Part shown: positions 23,305-31,963 of the stretch, one piece after another
Layout: each line of letters begins with the position of its first letter
How positions within the stretch are numbered: the stretch's first letter is position 1
NCBI GenBank assembly: GCA_013140575.1
Contig: JABFSN010000059.1
Coordinates: forward strand, 1-52,959
Direction of reading: 5' to 3'
DNA length: 52,959 bases
Origin: Phycisphaerales bacterium
GTDB taxonomy: Bacteria; Planctomycetota; Phycisphaerae; UBA1845
Notes under the pieces: model-generated
Database searches by the model: none
Seen by the model: the letters and a program-made list of their open reading frames with translations, nothing else
Told to the model about the DNA's origin: nothing
Position numbers and translations under genes: made by a program

Positions 23305-25341
23305 ATGAATGCAATTGGAATGACAGTGCTGCTCCTTGTTTCGCTCGGTGCGTTCGCGCGGACGGCCCGACGGCGATGGCAATTGTTGCGCGTCGGGGCG
23401 CCCGTGCGGCGGTGGGATCGCATCGGCGAGCGACTGGCTGCGACGTGGGGGTACGCATTCGCACAGAAGCGGATGCGGCGGTATCCGCTGGCCGGCGTGG
23501 CCCATATGTTCATTTTCCTGGGGTTCGTTGTCCTGTTGCTGCGCTCTTTGATTCTGTTCTCCCGCGGCTTCGTGCCTGATTCCAACCTGATGTTCTTCGA
23601 TCCCGCGGGCTCGATCGGCGCCGTCTACGCGTTATTGAAGGACGTCTTCGTCGTGCTGGTGATGCTCGGGACGCTCGTCTTTTTCTACTACCGGCTGATT
23701 GTGCGACTCCCGCGGCTCAGCAAGGGGGCGGAGGGCGTCATCATACTGGGCATCATTTTCGTCATGATGCTGGCCGACGTCCTCTATGACGGCGCGTGGA
23801 TGAATCTTGCGGCGAGACAAACGGGGGGGCAGACCGACTTCCACGGATGGGAGCCGGTGGGATCGTCCGCGGCCGTTTTGATGCGGGGCATGAGCGAGGG
23901 CACGTTGACCGCGCTGGCCCACGCCGGGTTCTGGACGCACACCTCGCTGGTTCTGATATTCCTGAACCTTTTGCCGAGGTCCAAGCACTTCCATATCATC
24001 ACGGCGGTTCCGAATGTTTTCGCCCAATCGCTCGATCCAGTCGGCAGGCTTTCAACGATTGAAGACATTGAGGGTAAACTGGAGCGCGAAGAGACGCTCG
24101 GTATCCGCCGCATCAACCAGTTCTCGTGGAAGAGCATTCTTGATTTCTACACGTGCACTGAGTGCGGCCGGTGCAGCGATCACTGTCCGGCCACCAATAC
24201 CGGAAAGAAACTATCGCCCAAGCATCTGACGCTTGACCTGCGCAACTTCCTGTACCAACATGAATCGTCGCTCATTACCGGCTCGAGTGGCGAAGCGTTG
24301 GAGAGCCCGCCGGAACATGCGAAAGACCTCGCCGGCGTCGTCATCGATCCCGAAGTGTTGTGGGCCTGCACCACGTGCCGGGCGTGCGAGACGGAATGCC
24401 CCGTGTTCATCACTTACGTGGACAAGATCGTGGACATGCGCCGCTATCTGGTTCAGGAGCGCGGCGAATTTCCCGCCCAGTGGCAGACCGCGTTTCGTTC
24501 GCTCGAATCCAGCGCCAATCCGTGGGGGTTTTCGCCCGACGATCGCGGCAAGTGGGCGGACGGCCTGGACGTGCCGTTGATCGGGGACAAGCCGACCGCA
24601 GAGTATTTGTTTTGGGTCGGTTGTGCGCCGTCCTTCGACGAACGGGCCAAGAAAACCGCCCGTGCCACGGCGCAGCTCATGCTCGCCGCCGGCGTCGATT
24701 TCGCGGTCCTCGGCTCGCAGGAGCAATGTACCGGCGACCCGGCCCGCCGCGCCGGCAACGAATTCCTTTTCCAGACGCTCGCCCAGGCCAACTGCGAAAC
24801 GCTGAATGGCCACGCCGTCCGGAAAATCGTGACGACGTGTCCGCACTGTTTCAACACACTGGCCAACGAGTATTCCGACTTCGGCGGCAAGTTCGAGGTG
24901 ATCCACCATTCGGTGTTGCTGGATCAGTTGGTCCGCGAGGGTAGATTGAAACCGGTCAATCGACTCGATCAGCGCGTGGTCTATCACGACTCGTGCTACC
25001 TTGGCCGATATAATGAAGTCTACGATCCGCCGCGGAGCGTGCTTGCGTCGATACCTGGCGTCACGCTGGTGGAGGCGCTCGAGTCGCGCGACCGCGGCAT
25101 GTGCTGCGGCGCCGGCGGCGCCCAGATGTTCAAGGAAGAGGAGCCCGGCGACGAGCGAGTCAACCGCCGACGGACGGATCAATTGTTGACAACGACGCCG
25201 GACGTGATCAGCAGCGCGTGCCCGTTCTGCATGCGCATGCTCACTGACGGGCTGGCGGATCGAAACCGGAATGACGTGGTACAACTGGACGTCGCGGAAA
25301 TCCTCTGGAATGCAATCCAAACAGATGGGCGCGCGGGATGA
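23305..25341 (+). CDS. membrane FeS oxidoreductase, ETF:quinone oxidoreductase-like (HdrD/DsrK type)
   Basis: The 678-residue protein has a NarI/DsrM-like N-terminal membrane part with five or so helices (about 1-230). Two [4Fe-4S] motifs follow, CTECGRCSDHC (about 281) and CTTCRACETEC (about 355). Two CCG domains come next: WVGCAPSFDERAKK with TTCPHCFN, and HDSCYLGRYNEVYDPP with MCCGAGGAQM and SACPFC. This architecture is that of the EtfAB:menaquinone oxidoreductase (EMO) described in Geobacter and related to heterodisulfide reductase. Placement after etfBA supports delivery of ETF electrons to the quinone pool. The last four bases overlap the next start (ATGA), coupling it to a nucleotidyltransferase gene. 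Confidence 0.88.
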   Translation: MNAIGMTVLLLVSLGAFARTARRRWQLLRVGAPVRRWDRIGERLAATWGYAFAQKRMRRYPLAGVAHMFIFLGFVVLLLRSLILFSRGFVPDSNLMFFDPAGSIGAVYALLKDVFVVLVMLGTLVFFYYRLIVRLPRLSKGAEGVIILGIIFVMMLADVLYDGAWMNLAARQTGGQTDFHGWEPVGSSAAVLMRGMSEGTLTALAHAGFWTHTSLVLIFLNLLPRSKHFHIITAVPNVFAQSLDPVGRLSTIEDIEGKLEREETLGIRRINQFSWKSILDFYTCTECGRCSDHCPATNTGKKLSPKHLTLDLRNFLYQHESSLITGSSGEALESPPEHAKDLAGVVIDPEVLWACTTCRACETECPVFITYVDKIVDMRRYLVQERGEFPAQWQTAFRSLESSANPWGFSPDDRGKWADGLDVPLIGDKPTAEYLFWVGCAPSFDERAKKTARATAQLMLAAGVDFAVLGSQEQCTGDPARRAGNEFLFQTLAQANCETLNGHAVRKIVTTCPHCFNTLANEYSDFGGKFEVIHHSVLLDQLVREGRLKPVNRLDQRVVYHDSCYLGRYNEVYDPPRSVLASIPGVTLVEALESRDRGMCCGAGGAQMFKEEEPGDERVNRRRTDQLLTTTPDVISSACPFCMRMLTDGLADRNRNDVVQLDVAEILWNAIQTDGRAG

Positions 25342-25655
25342 CGACAATGGCAGGATCGCTGCACTCGAACGGACCCATGGTGTTGGAAACAATGCGCGAA
25401 CAAGTACTTGCGATCGCGCGAGAACACGGCGCGACGAGGGTGCGCGTATTTGGATCGGTCGCGCGCGGCGACGCAACGGAGGACAGCGACGTAGACTTGT
25501 TGGTCGATTTGGACCGAGGGCGCGGCCTTTTGGACGTGTGCGGGATTACGGCGGACCTGCGAGAATTGCTTGGCCGGAGAGTGGACGTTGTTACTGAGGA
25601 ATCTCTGAATTGGCTGTTGAGGCGCCGCATCCTGCGGGAGGCGCGACCGTTATGA
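25338..25655 (+). CDS. MNT-type nucleotidyltransferase (MntA-like), without adjacent own HEPN
   Basis: The 105-residue protein contains GSVARGDATEDSDVD, the GS-x10-DxD active site of minimal nucleotidyltransferases. It also has the LRELLGRRVDVVTEESL stretch typical of MntA-like antitoxins, which AMPylate or oligo-adenylate a cognate HEPN toxin. The ATG overlaps the FeS oxidoreductase stop by four bases; an internal ATG (residue 14) could be the real start, giving a more usual N-terminus. It is followed by a second MNT gene and one HEPN gene, so it lacks its own partner or shares it. Confidence 0.85.
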   Translation: MTTMAGSLHSNGPMVLETMREQVLAIAREHGATRVRVFGSVARGDATEDSDVDLLVDLDRGRGLLDVCGITADLRELLGRRVDVVTEESLNWLLRRRILREARPL

Positions 25656-25686
25656 CCGAAGCTGTGCTTTTGAGGTCTTAATAGCC

Positions 25687-25992
25687 ATGGTATATTCATT
25701 AGCGACGCTACCCATCGACGACATCCGCCGCCTCTGTCAGGCGCACGCGATTCAGAGTCTTGCCGTGTTCGGGTCGGCGCTGCGCGACGATTTCGGGGCG
25801 GACAGCGATATCGACCTGCTGGTGGAGTTTGAGCCGGAGGCACGGGTCGGATTTCTGAAACTGGCCGCCGTGCAGCGGGAGCTTGGGGAGCTCATCGGTC
25901 GTCGGGTTGACCTGGTTCCCAGATCGGGCCTGAAGCCCCTTATTCGTGACAGCGTCCTCGCATCGGCCAGAACGATCTATGCGATCCGATAA
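25687..25992 (+). CDS. mntA: MNT-type nucleotidyltransferase (MntA-like antitoxin)
   Basis: The 101-residue protein has GSALRDDFGADSDID (GS-x10-DxD) and the GRRVDLVPRSGLKP segment of MntA. The frame overlaps the following HEPN gene by 14 bases, so the two are a coupled type VII toxin-antitoxin pair. In characterised pairs MntA neutralises the HEPN RNase HepT by adding AMP to the Tyr of its Rx4HxY motif. The sequence differs clearly from the first MNT copy, so the two are not a recent duplication. Confidence 0.85.
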   Translation: MVYSLATLPIDDIRRLCQAHAIQSLAVFGSALRDDFGADSDIDLLVEFEPEARVGFLKLAAVQRELGELIGRRVDLVPRSGLKPLIRDSVLASARTIYAIR

Positions 25993-26392
25993 GCTGTACC
26001 TCAACGACATCGTCGAGTCGTCCGCCGAAGTGGGCGAATTCGTGTCGGGCGTGACGGAGGAGGAGTTTCTGTCGAGCAGCCTGATCCACAGCGCCGTGCT
26101 CCAGAAACTGATCGTGATGGGAGAGGCGGCATCGCGCGTGTCGCCGCAGCTCCGGTCGACGCATGCGGATGTTCCCTGGGCCGATGTCCGGGCGTTTCGC
26201 AATTTTGCCGTGCATGCCTATTTCAGCGTAGACTGGCGGATGGTCTGGACGACTGCGACGGTCGACGTGCCGCGACTTCGCGGCCGGATCGAACAGATAA
26301 TCCGGGCGATTCCGGAATCGTCGGTGGCGGATGAATACCGGCCGCGGATTCAGGAACCGGAGCAATCGAGAGGGGAATCGGAATCGACATGA
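25979..26392 (+). CDS. hepT: HepT-like HEPN ribonuclease (DUF86)
   Basis: The 137-residue protein carries RNFAVHAY, a canonical Rx4HxY motif (Arg74, His79, Tyr81), within the DUF86 pattern MGEAASRVSP then VPWADVRAFRN. It is the predicted RNase toxin of a type VII module, with Tyr81 the likely AMPylation site for the MNT partner. ATG 25979 overlaps the MNT gene; an in-frame upstream extension is less likely. The stop overlaps the next gene as ATGA (26389-26392), so even the metabolic gene downstream is translationally coupled to it. Confidence 0.88.
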   Translation: MRSDKLYLNDIVESSAEVGEFVSGVTEEEFLSSSLIHSAVLQKLIVMGEAASRVSPQLRSTHADVPWADVRAFRNFAVHAYFSVDWRMVWTTATVDVPRLRGRIEQIIRAIPESSVADEYRPRIQEPEQSRGESEST

Positions 26393-27807
26393 CGACGCTG
26401 GGCAGAAGAATCGCATCGTGGGTGAAGGGGCTGAAGTACGGCGATCTGGATGATGCGGCAATCCGCGAGGTCAAGCGGCGGGTGATTGATTCGCTGGCGA
26501 CAACGTTGGGGGCGTACGACGCGCACCCCCCGAAGATCGTCCGCGAGAAGGCAATGGCCGTTACCGCAGGTTCCCCCAAAAGGAAAGACACGCCCGTAGT
26601 CCTGTCCCCCAACCGGCCACTCCCTGATCCCGGCGCAACGGTTTGGGGCACGTGCCATCACACGTTGCCCGAGCTTGCCGCGTTCGCCAACGGCGCGATG
26701 GTGCGTTACTTGGATTACAACGATACGTACCTATCCCTGGAGCCGGCCCATCCGTCGGACAACATCTCGGCCGCGGCCGCGGTGGCCGAACAGACGGGCA
26801 GGGGCGGCAGGGATTTCATCCTCGCCGTGGTCATCGGGTACGAGATACAGTGTCGATTGTGCGACGCAGCCAGTCTGCGCGCGGGCGGATGGGACCATGT
26901 GACCTACGGGGCGTTGTCCACTGCAGCACTTGCGGCCAAACTGTGGGATCTTTCCGAAGACCAGACGGAGCACGCATTAGGACTGGCCGGCGTCTGTAAC
27001 ATCGCCACGCGGCAGACGCGCACTGGTCAGATCGCGGACTGGAAGGCGTGCGCGTTCGCGAACGCGGCGCGGAACGGGGTGTTCGCGGCGGACCTCGCCC
27101 GTCGCGGGATGACGGGGCCGCACGAGATTTTCGAGGGTCCGAAGGGACTGATCCGGCAGCTCAACATACCCGGCGTCAAGAACATGGCGTTGGGGCGGCG
27201 AGGCGATTACATGATCAACAAGACCTACATCAAATACTGGCCGGCTGAGTATCATTCGCAGTCGGCTATAGAAGCCATACTTGCGCTGCGACCGGAAATC
27301 GGGAAGCGGGACGTGGTCAAGCTGGATATTAAGAGTTTCGAGGCCGCGGTCAGCATCATCGGGAGCGAGCCCGAAAAATGGCGACCGACGTCGCGGGAGA
27401 CGGCCGACCACTCGATGGCGTATTGCGTGGCCGTCGCGATGATCGACGGCGATGTCACGTTAGCGTCGTTCGACGACAACCGACTGCGGGATCCGAAAGT
27501 GTTGGCGCTCATGGACAAGACGTCGATTACCGAAGACGCCGAAATGAACAAGGGCTACCCGAAGGGCATTCCCAACCTGCTCGTCGTCCAACTGGCTGAC
27601 GGCAAGACGGTGCAGAAGCGCGTGGACTATCCCCGCGGGCACGCATTGAACCCCATGACCGACGACGAAGTCGTGGCCAAGTTCCGGCGATTGGCCGCCG
27701 GCGTCATTGCAAACGAGACGGCCGACCGCATTCTCGACGCAGCCTGGCGGCTCGATGAACTGGACGACCTGTCCGGAATTACGGCGTTTGAAGTTCTGAA
27801 GCATTGA
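26389..27807 (+). CDS. MmgE/PrpD family protein
   Basis: The 472-residue protein matches the MmgE/PrpD fold: IREVKRRVIDSLATTLGAYD at the N-terminus, HPSDNISAAAAVAEQ in the catalytic region, TYGALSTAALAAKL, KYWPAEYHSQSAIEA and ETADHSMAYCVAVAMIDGDV. Members act as 2-methylcitrate dehydratase, cis-aconitate decarboxylase or epimerases; the exact substrate is not readable. Together with ETF it would fit propionate or acyl-CoA-linked carbon metabolism. The start is coupled to the HEPN stop (ATGA). Its 3' end overlaps the convergent flavoprotein gene by 29 bases. Confidence 0.88.
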   Translation: MTTLGRRIASWVKGLKYGDLDDAAIREVKRRVIDSLATTLGAYDAHPPKIVREKAMAVTAGSPKRKDTPVVLSPNRPLPDPGATVWGTCHHTLPELAAFANGAMVRYLDYNDTYLSLEPAHPSDNISAAAAVAEQTGRGGRDFILAVVIGYEIQCRLCDAASLRAGGWDHVTYGALSTAALAAKLWDLSEDQTEHALGLAGVCNIATRQTRTGQIADWKACAFANAARNGVFAADLARRGMTGPHEIFEGPKGLIRQLNIPGVKNMALGRRGDYMINKTYIKYWPAEYHSQSAIEAILALRPEIGKRDVVKLDIKSFEAAVSIIGSEPEKWRPTSRETADHSMAYCVAVAMIDGDVTLASFDDNRLRDPKVLALMDKTSITEDAEMNKGYPKGIPNLLVVQLADGKTVQKRVDYPRGHALNPMTDDEVVAKFRRLAAGVIANETADRILDAAWRLDELDDLSGITAFEVLKH

Positions 27808-29053
27808 AGCGTCGGGCCAATGCCATCGCCGCGACCCAGGCGCTGGACCATGACCATTGGAAGTTGAAGCCGCCGATGCGCCCATCGACGTCGAGGATTT
27901 CGCCGACCAGGTATAACCCCGGGCATTTTCGCGACGCCAGGGTCCGCGGATCAACTTCGTCCAGCGGAATGCCGCCGGCTGTCACTTCGGCATACTTGTA
28001 GCCGCGGCTGTCACGGACGGGCAACGACCACTGACCGAGGGCGTGGCCCAATAGTCGCCGCGCGTCTTTCGTCAGTTGGGCCATCACCGTCGAGGGCTCG
28101 ATGTTCAGCTTTCCCACGACGGCGTCGGCCACTCGCGACGGAAGGAGGCGTGCGAGCGCGTTGCGCAGGTGGACCGCCGGCGACGACGAAGCCAATGCAA
28201 TCAGGACGCCGTCGATCGCGGCGGGATCGTGGTCGGGCAGGAAACTGGCCGAAACGGTCGCATCGCGGCCGTCCACTCGCGCCCGGTGCCAATGACGGGA
28301 GGCGTCGAGCACGACCGGTCCGCTGATGCCGAAATGCGTCCACAGCAACATGCCGCGAATGCGAACCGGCTTGGCCCCGTCCGCATGAACCGTCAGTTCA
28401 ACAGGGTGGGATACTCCGGATAGTGGTTTGTGGAATTCGCCGTCAAGAACCAGGGGCACGAGCGCCGGTGTGACGGGCACGAGCGAATGGCCGAGGTTTT
28501 GGGCGAGTTGATAACCGAAGCCGTCGCTTCCGCTCTTGGGAAGGGACCGGCCGCCGGTGGCCAAGACGACGGCACGGGCGAAAGTCGTGGTCGCGCCGGC
28601 CGCTACCGCAAAACCATCGGTGGCCAAGGATACGTCGGTCACGCGATGGCCGGCGAGAAGTTGAACGCCGACGCGTCCGGCTTCGTTCAATAGGGCGTCG
28701 AGCACGGTGCGTGCGTCATTGGTGTTGGGGAAAAGTTTGCCATGCTCTTCCTCGTGCAACTCGACGCCTAATTTATTAAAGAAAGCAACCGTGTCCGATG
28801 CGGAGAATTCCGCGAGGATGCGTTTAACTACGTTTGGGCTTCCGCCATAGAAATCGGCCGCGGACACCGTGCGGTTGGTCACATTGCAGCGGCCACCTCC
28901 CGAAACCAGGATTTTCGCGCCGAGCTTGGCCGCGCCGTCGAGAACGACGACCGATCGGCCGGGTGCGTGGCGTGCGAAAAAGATGGCGGTCGCCAGCCCG
29001 GCGGCGCCGCCGCCGACGATGGCCACCTCCGCGGATTGCGTCGGTCCGTCCAT
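27779..29053 (-). CDS. HI0933/BaiN-family NAD(P)/FAD-dependent oxidoreductase
   Basis: The 424-residue protein has the Rossmann motif GGGAAGLATAIFFARH near the N-terminus, the family signature LGAKILVSGGGRCNVTN, HEEEHGKLFPNTNDA, ATGGRSLPKSGSDGFGY and the C-terminal FAD site YLVGEILDVDGRIGGFNFQW. These flavoproteins (BaiN/YhiN) reduce unsaturated or steroid-like substrates or have unknown roles. ATG 29053 is chosen because the family motif begins ten residues later; upstream codons overlap the divergent rsmH start. It is divergent from rsmH with a 72-base gap, so the two may share a promoter region. Confidence 0.9.
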   Translation of the reverse strand: MDGPTQSAEVAIVGGGAAGLATAIFFARHAPGRSVVVLDGAAKLGAKILVSGGGRCNVTNRTVSAADFYGGSPNVVKRILAEFSASDTVAFFNKLGVELHEEEHGKLFPNTNDARTVLDALLNEAGRVGVQLLAGHRVTDVSLATDGFAVAAGATTTFARAVVLATGGRSLPKSGSDGFGYQLAQNLGHSLVPVTPALVPLVLDGEFHKPLSGVSHPVELTVHADGAKPVRIRGMLLWTHFGISGPVVLDASRHWHRARVDGRDATVSASFLPDHDPAAIDGVLIALASSSPAVHLRNALARLLPSRVADAVVGKLNIEPSTVMAQLTKDARRLLGHALGQWSLPVRDSRGYKYAEVTAGGIPLDEVDPRTLASRKCPGLYLVGEILDVDGRIGGFNFQWSWSSAWVAAMALARRFNASELQTP

Positions 29054-29125
29054 ACGCGTTGATCCGTGCCTGTTTCGGGCCGCCGATGCCGCGCGCGTCG
29101 TTCCGGCAGTTAGAATGACGCGGCG

Positions 29126-30253
29126 ATGAAACCCGATAACGCGCATGACGACAAGGGAGGCGACGGACCCGCGGGTCATCGGCGGCGGGCGAGGTACGCC
29201 GGTACGCATCCGCGGCGATTCGATCAGCGGTACAAGGAACTGAACCCCGAACGGTACCCCGAGATTCAGGATCACGTTCGCGCGCAAGGGCGGACGCCGG
29301 CCGGGACGCATGTGCCGGTCATGGTGAATGAAGTGTTGGATGCGTTGCGTCCGGCGCCCGGCGACGTAGTCGCCGACTGCACGCTCGGCAACGGCGGGCA
29401 CGCCGCAGCGCTGTTGGAACGAATCGGCCCGACCGGCCGGTTGATCGGACTGGACGTCGACGCCGCGCAATTGCAACGGACGGGCGAGCGCCTGGGTGGG
29501 ATGATCTACGTAGATGCAAACGGTCGCGCGGGAGCGGCGCCGCCGAGAATCAGCCTGCACCGATGCCATTTCGGTGGGCTTGGAAAGGTGCTGGGGCGCG
29601 AAGGACTGGACGGGTTCAACGTGATACTAGCCGATCTGGGCGTATCGAGCATGCAACTGGACGATCCGGCCCGGGGGTTCAGCTACAAGTACGACGGTCC
29701 GCTGGACATGCGCATGGACGATCGCTTGACGCGGACCGCGGCCGATCTGCTGGGTTCGCTGTCCGTCGATGAATTGTCAAACGGCCTCGCAGAACTGGCC
29801 GACGAGCCGGATCATGTCCGCATCGCGCGGGCCGTCGTGGAGCGCCGCCGCGTCGAGCCGATCACTCGAACACGGCAATTGGCGCGGTTGATCTTGACCG
29901 CGAAGGGTCGGCGGCCGTGTGCCGCGGGGCGTCCGGTGATGGCGTCGTCGGCCGAACGTCATCCGGTCGCCCGGACATTTCAGGCGTTGCGCATGATGGT
30001 CAACGACGAAATGGGCGGGCTGGAACAATTCCTGCGTTCGGCGCCCTACTGCCTTCGAGGGGGCGGGCGAATGGGCATTATCAGTTTTCACAGCGGCGAG
30101 CATCGGCGGGTTGAGAGCGCATTCAACGAGGCCATGCGCACGGGGCTGTTTTCGGTCGTTTCGGAGCAACCGGTTTGTCCCACGCCGGGGGAGGTTCGTG
30201 ACAATCCACGAAGCCGTTCGGCCCGATTGTATGGGGCGCAAAAAACGCCGTAA
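29126..30253 (+). CDS. rsmH: 16S rRNA (cytosine1402-N4)-methyltransferase
   Basis: The 375-residue protein methylates C1402 in the decoding centre using S-adenosylmethionine. Motifs: THVPVMVNEVLDALRP, DCTLGNGGHAAALLE (SAM loop), ILADLGVSSMQLDDPARGFS, GPLDMRMD, HPVARTFQALRMMVNDEM and the C-terminal SFHSGEHRRVESAF, where Gly-Glu-His replaces the usual Leu-Glu-Asp. A basic extension of about 60 residues (ARYAGTHPRRFDQRYKELNP) precedes the catalytic fold and is typical for planctomycete-type RsmH. It is not in a division cluster (no ftsL, ftsI or mur genes adjacent), another feature of this phylum. Confidence 0.93.
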   Translation: MKPDNAHDDKGGDGPAGHRRRARYAGTHPRRFDQRYKELNPERYPEIQDHVRAQGRTPAGTHVPVMVNEVLDALRPAPGDVVADCTLGNGGHAAALLERIGPTGRLIGLDVDAAQLQRTGERLGGMIYVDANGRAGAAPPRISLHRCHFGGLGKVLGREGLDGFNVILADLGVSSMQLDDPARGFSYKYDGPLDMRMDDRLTRTAADLLGSLSVDELSNGLAELADEPDHVRIARAVVERRRVEPITRTRQLARLILTAKGRRPCAAGRPVMASSAERHPVARTFQALRMMVNDEMGGLEQFLRSAPYCLRGGGRMGIISFHSGEHRRVESAFNEAMRTGLFSVVSEQPVCPTPGEVRDNPRSRSARLYGAQKTP

Positions 30254-30516
30254 CCGGCCGTCGCGTATGCGCCGCGCCGATACGGAACCGCCGGCGACCG
30301 GACATGAGCAGGCGGGGATAACTGTTTCCGACGCCGCCACCGACCCACCATCGCCGCCGCCGGCGCGGTTCTGCGGATGCGTGGCGACATGGCCGATAAA
30401 AGGCGGATCGGTTGTCCGTCGGAACGGACGTGGCTACGATACCGGGACGGGGGCGGGCGGCATCGGATCCCGGGATGGGTCGACGGGGACGACCGGCGAG
30501 AAAGGAAATGGGAACT

Positions 30517-31554
30517 ATGAACGACAGCGGAGCGGTGCATATGCGGCGTAATCCATGGACGCTGGTGTTGGCGGTTTCAGCGGGTTTCATGGTATTACCC
30601 GCGGTGTTCGCGCGGGATCCGGAAAAGACCATCGGCACCGGAAAATGCGGAACGTGCCACAAGTCGGAGGTGGAAACGTGGAAGCTGACCCACCACTTCA
30701 ACACATTTGACGCGATGCCGCAATCGGAGAAGGCCAAGGAGATCGCCGAAAAACTGGGCATCAAAAACATCAAGACCGACGCGCTGTGCATGACCTGCCA
30801 TTTCACGACGCAGATGCGCGAGGGGGCCGCGACCGCGACTTCCGGCGTCTCGTGCGAATCGTGTCACGGCGGCGCCAAGGATTGGGTCAAGATTCACGGC
30901 GACTACGGCGGCACGGGCGTGACCCGGGAAACGGAAGACGCCGGGCACAAGGCCAAGCGCTTGGCCGACAGTCTGGCGGCCGGCATGATCCGTCCGGAGC
31001 GCATTTACGACGTCGCGGTCAATTGTTTTCAGTGCCACACCGTGCCACAGGAGAGCCTGGTGAACACGGGTGGCCACACCGCGGGCAGCGATTTCGAACT
31101 GGTGTCCTGGTCGCAGGGCGAAATCCGACACAATTATCTTGGTTCGGCGGGCAAGGAGAATCGTCCGCCGACCGCGGAACGCAAACGCGTGCTGTACGTC
31201 GTGGGGCGCATGTTGGATATGGAATACGGCCTGCGCGGAGTGGCCCGCTCGACCACCAAGGGGGCGTACGCGATGTCGATGGCCAAGCGCGCCCAGGCGG
31301 CGGAGGAGAAACTAAAAGCCATCCACGCGGCGGCGCCCATTCCCGAGATTCAGGAAATCTTGAACGCCTTGCCGCGCAAGGAAGACGGGGGACTGAAGCT
31401 GACGCTGACCGATCAGGCCGAAGCCGGCGCCGCGGCCGACGTGGTGTCCGCGGCCGCCCGGAAATTCGCCGAAAGCTGCGACGGCAGCTCCATCAGCCCG
31501 CTCGACGCCCTGATTCCGGGCAGCGACAAATACCACGGAACGGCGCGACCGTAG
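30517..31554 (+). CDS. exported tetrahaem cytochrome c (cytochrome c554-like)
   Basis: The 345-residue protein has a signal peptide (about 1-32, ending AVFA) and four CxxCH haem sites: CGTCH (44), CMTCH (91), CESCH (113) and CFQCH (170), with extra His residues available as distal ligands. This spacing fits the cytochrome c554-like family of periplasmic electron carriers. The second half is helical and haem-free (about 230-345). ATG 30517 follows AAAGGA by ten bases; frames upstream look non-coding. Role: periplasmic electron transfer; the partner is unknown. Followed by two MITE-like elements. Confidence 0.85.
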   Translation: MNDSGAVHMRRNPWTLVLAVSAGFMVLPAVFARDPEKTIGTGKCGTCHKSEVETWKLTHHFNTFDAMPQSEKAKEIAEKLGIKNIKTDALCMTCHFTTQMREGAATATSGVSCESCHGGAKDWVKIHGDYGGTGVTRETEDAGHKAKRLADSLAAGMIRPERIYDVAVNCFQCHTVPQESLVNTGGHTAGSDFELVSWSQGEIRHNYLGSAGKENRPPTAERKRVLYVVGRMLDMEYGLRGVARSTTKGAYAMSMAKRAQAAEEKLKAIHAAAPIPEIQEILNALPRKEDGGLKLTLTDQAEAGAAADVVSAAARKFAESCDGSSISPLDALIPGSDKYHGTARP

Positions 31555-31622
31555 CCGCGCTGCCGGCGCCGGACGTTTGTCTCCCGTTGCCGTGCACCGG
31601 CCATACGCCCGATGAAAACAGC

Positions 31623-31797
31623 TCGTGCTCCATCGCCGCGTATTCTTCGGGTGGCACGGGCAAGCGTACTCGCTTGCCCGTGTTCTCGCCCGCCGAGCGG
31701 CGCCCTGGTTTCATCGATGTACGCACAGCCTACACGGACAACGGAGTATCGTTGTCCGTGCCACCCGACCCAAAACATTAGCTGCGACGGAGCACTA
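31623..31797 (+). repeat. MITE-like element, family 1 copy A
   Basis: A 175-base element. The right terminus TGCGACGGAGCACTA (31783-31797) pairs with a decayed left terminus (31623-31637, GTGCTCC core). Inside are two hairpins, GGGCAAGCG/CGCTTGCCC and ACGGACAACGG/CCGTTGTCCGT, flanked by GGTGGCACGGG and GTGCCACCC. The same design occurs at 35128-35303. TA at both outer ends is what Tc1/IS630-type insertion would leave. Confidence 0.75.
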
Positions 31798-31963
31798 AAT
31801 AGAACCGCAGGAAAGGGAAACCGATTCCATCATGGCGCGTTTCTCTTCGCCCGCAGGGCGCACGATCTTAGCCAGGGACTTCAGTCCCTGGATTGGGTTC
31901 CCCATTGCCTCCCGTCCGGAGGACGGACGAGACCCGGTTTCCCTTTTGTGCGCTTTTATTTAG
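31795..31963. repeat. MITE-like element, family 2, abutting family 1
   Basis: Terminal inverted repeats of about 29 bases: left 31795-31823 (CTAAATAG, then AAAGGGAAACCG) and right 31935-31963 (CGGTTTCCCTTTT, then TTATTTAG), with few mismatches. The inside (111 bases) holds CCAGGGACTTCAGTCCCTGG and CGTCCGGAGGACGG hairpins and no gene. It shares the bases CTA with the end of family 1 and contributes the stop codon of the convergent TPR gene (31960-31962). Confidence 0.75.
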
